A stretch of 13,047 nucleotides of DNA from Acidaminobacter sp. (GTDB taxonomy: Bacteria > Bacillota_A > Clostridia > Peptostreptococcales > Acidaminobacteraceae): assembly GCA_009881125.1 (NCBI GenBank), contig WXFH01000225.1:1-13047 (forward strand). The letters are read 5' to 3'. Position 1 is the first letter of the stretch, and every line of letters starts with the position of its first letter. Below the pieces are notes generated by a model. That model had not been told where the DNA came from. It saw nothing but the letters and a program-made list of their open reading frames with translations, and did not search any database. Positions 13,016 to 13,047 of the stretch are shown here, piece after piece. The position numbers were made by a program, and so were the translations under genes.

Positions 13016-13047
13016 CACATTAATCCCCAAATGACTACCTCTTCTAT

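Noticed and set aside
1..13047. CRISPR array, tRNA/rRNA, insertion sequence or phage integration signature.
   Set aside because: No spaced direct repeats, cloverleaf, transposase, integrase or terminal repeats were seen on either strand.

Overview
The window reads as an anaerobic Firmicute, most likely a clostridial amino-acid or amine fermenter. The reasons are strong AGGAGG-type ribosome sites before almost every gene, moderate to low GC, a tungsten/molybdopterin aldehyde:ferredoxin oxidoreductase, many iron-sulfur proteins, and no oxygen-dependent enzyme that I recognise. No RNA gene, IS element or CRISPR array was seen. Names rest on reading motifs by eye; no database search was possible.

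Region 1 (1-202) is the promoter and leader of a minus-strand gene that starts just outside the left edge. It has a MerR-type promoter with a 19-bp spacer around a GGAGTTAACTCC palindrome. Region 2 (203-8004, minus strand) is one nine-gene operon. In order of transcription it encodes a plant-type [2Fe-2S] protein, an FAD/NAD oxidoreductase (HcnB/OoxA type), a [4Fe-4S] protein, a BFD-type [2Fe-2S] protein, a DAO-family amine dehydrogenase (HcnC/SoxB/PDH-beta type), a four-cluster polyferredoxin, a tungsten-type aldehyde ferredoxin oxidoreductase (AOR), a MoaD-like sulfur carrier and a BCCT transporter. It ends at a clear terminator.

Region 3 (8111-8998, plus strand) is a BmrR-like MerR regulator divergent from the operon. 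The operon promoter between them again has a 19-bp spacer, centred on CTGAC-N5-GTCAG, so the regulator very probably activates the operon when it binds a ligand. Region 4 (9166-12968) is a LysR-type regulator divergent from a two-gene unit: an octopine/opine-dehydrogenase family enzyme and an MmgE/PrpD family enzyme. A convincing promoter and LysR-box candidate lie in the divergent gap. A bidirectional terminator separates regions 3 and 4.

Working model (inference): the BCCT carrier imports an amino or imino acid or N-methylated amine. The multi-subunit dehydrogenase oxidises its C-N bond. The resulting aldehyde (for example formaldehyde from an N-methyl group, or glutamate semialdehyde from proline) is oxidised to the acid by AOR, with electrons passing to the polyferredoxin and perhaps to NAD. 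The MoaD-like protein would help make the pterin cofactor. The opine dehydrogenase/MmgE pair is under separate control but acts on the same class of bond, a secondary amine between two carbon skeletons, so the window as a whole looks like an anaerobic secondary-amine or opine metabolism island. The exact substrates cannot be read from the sequence.
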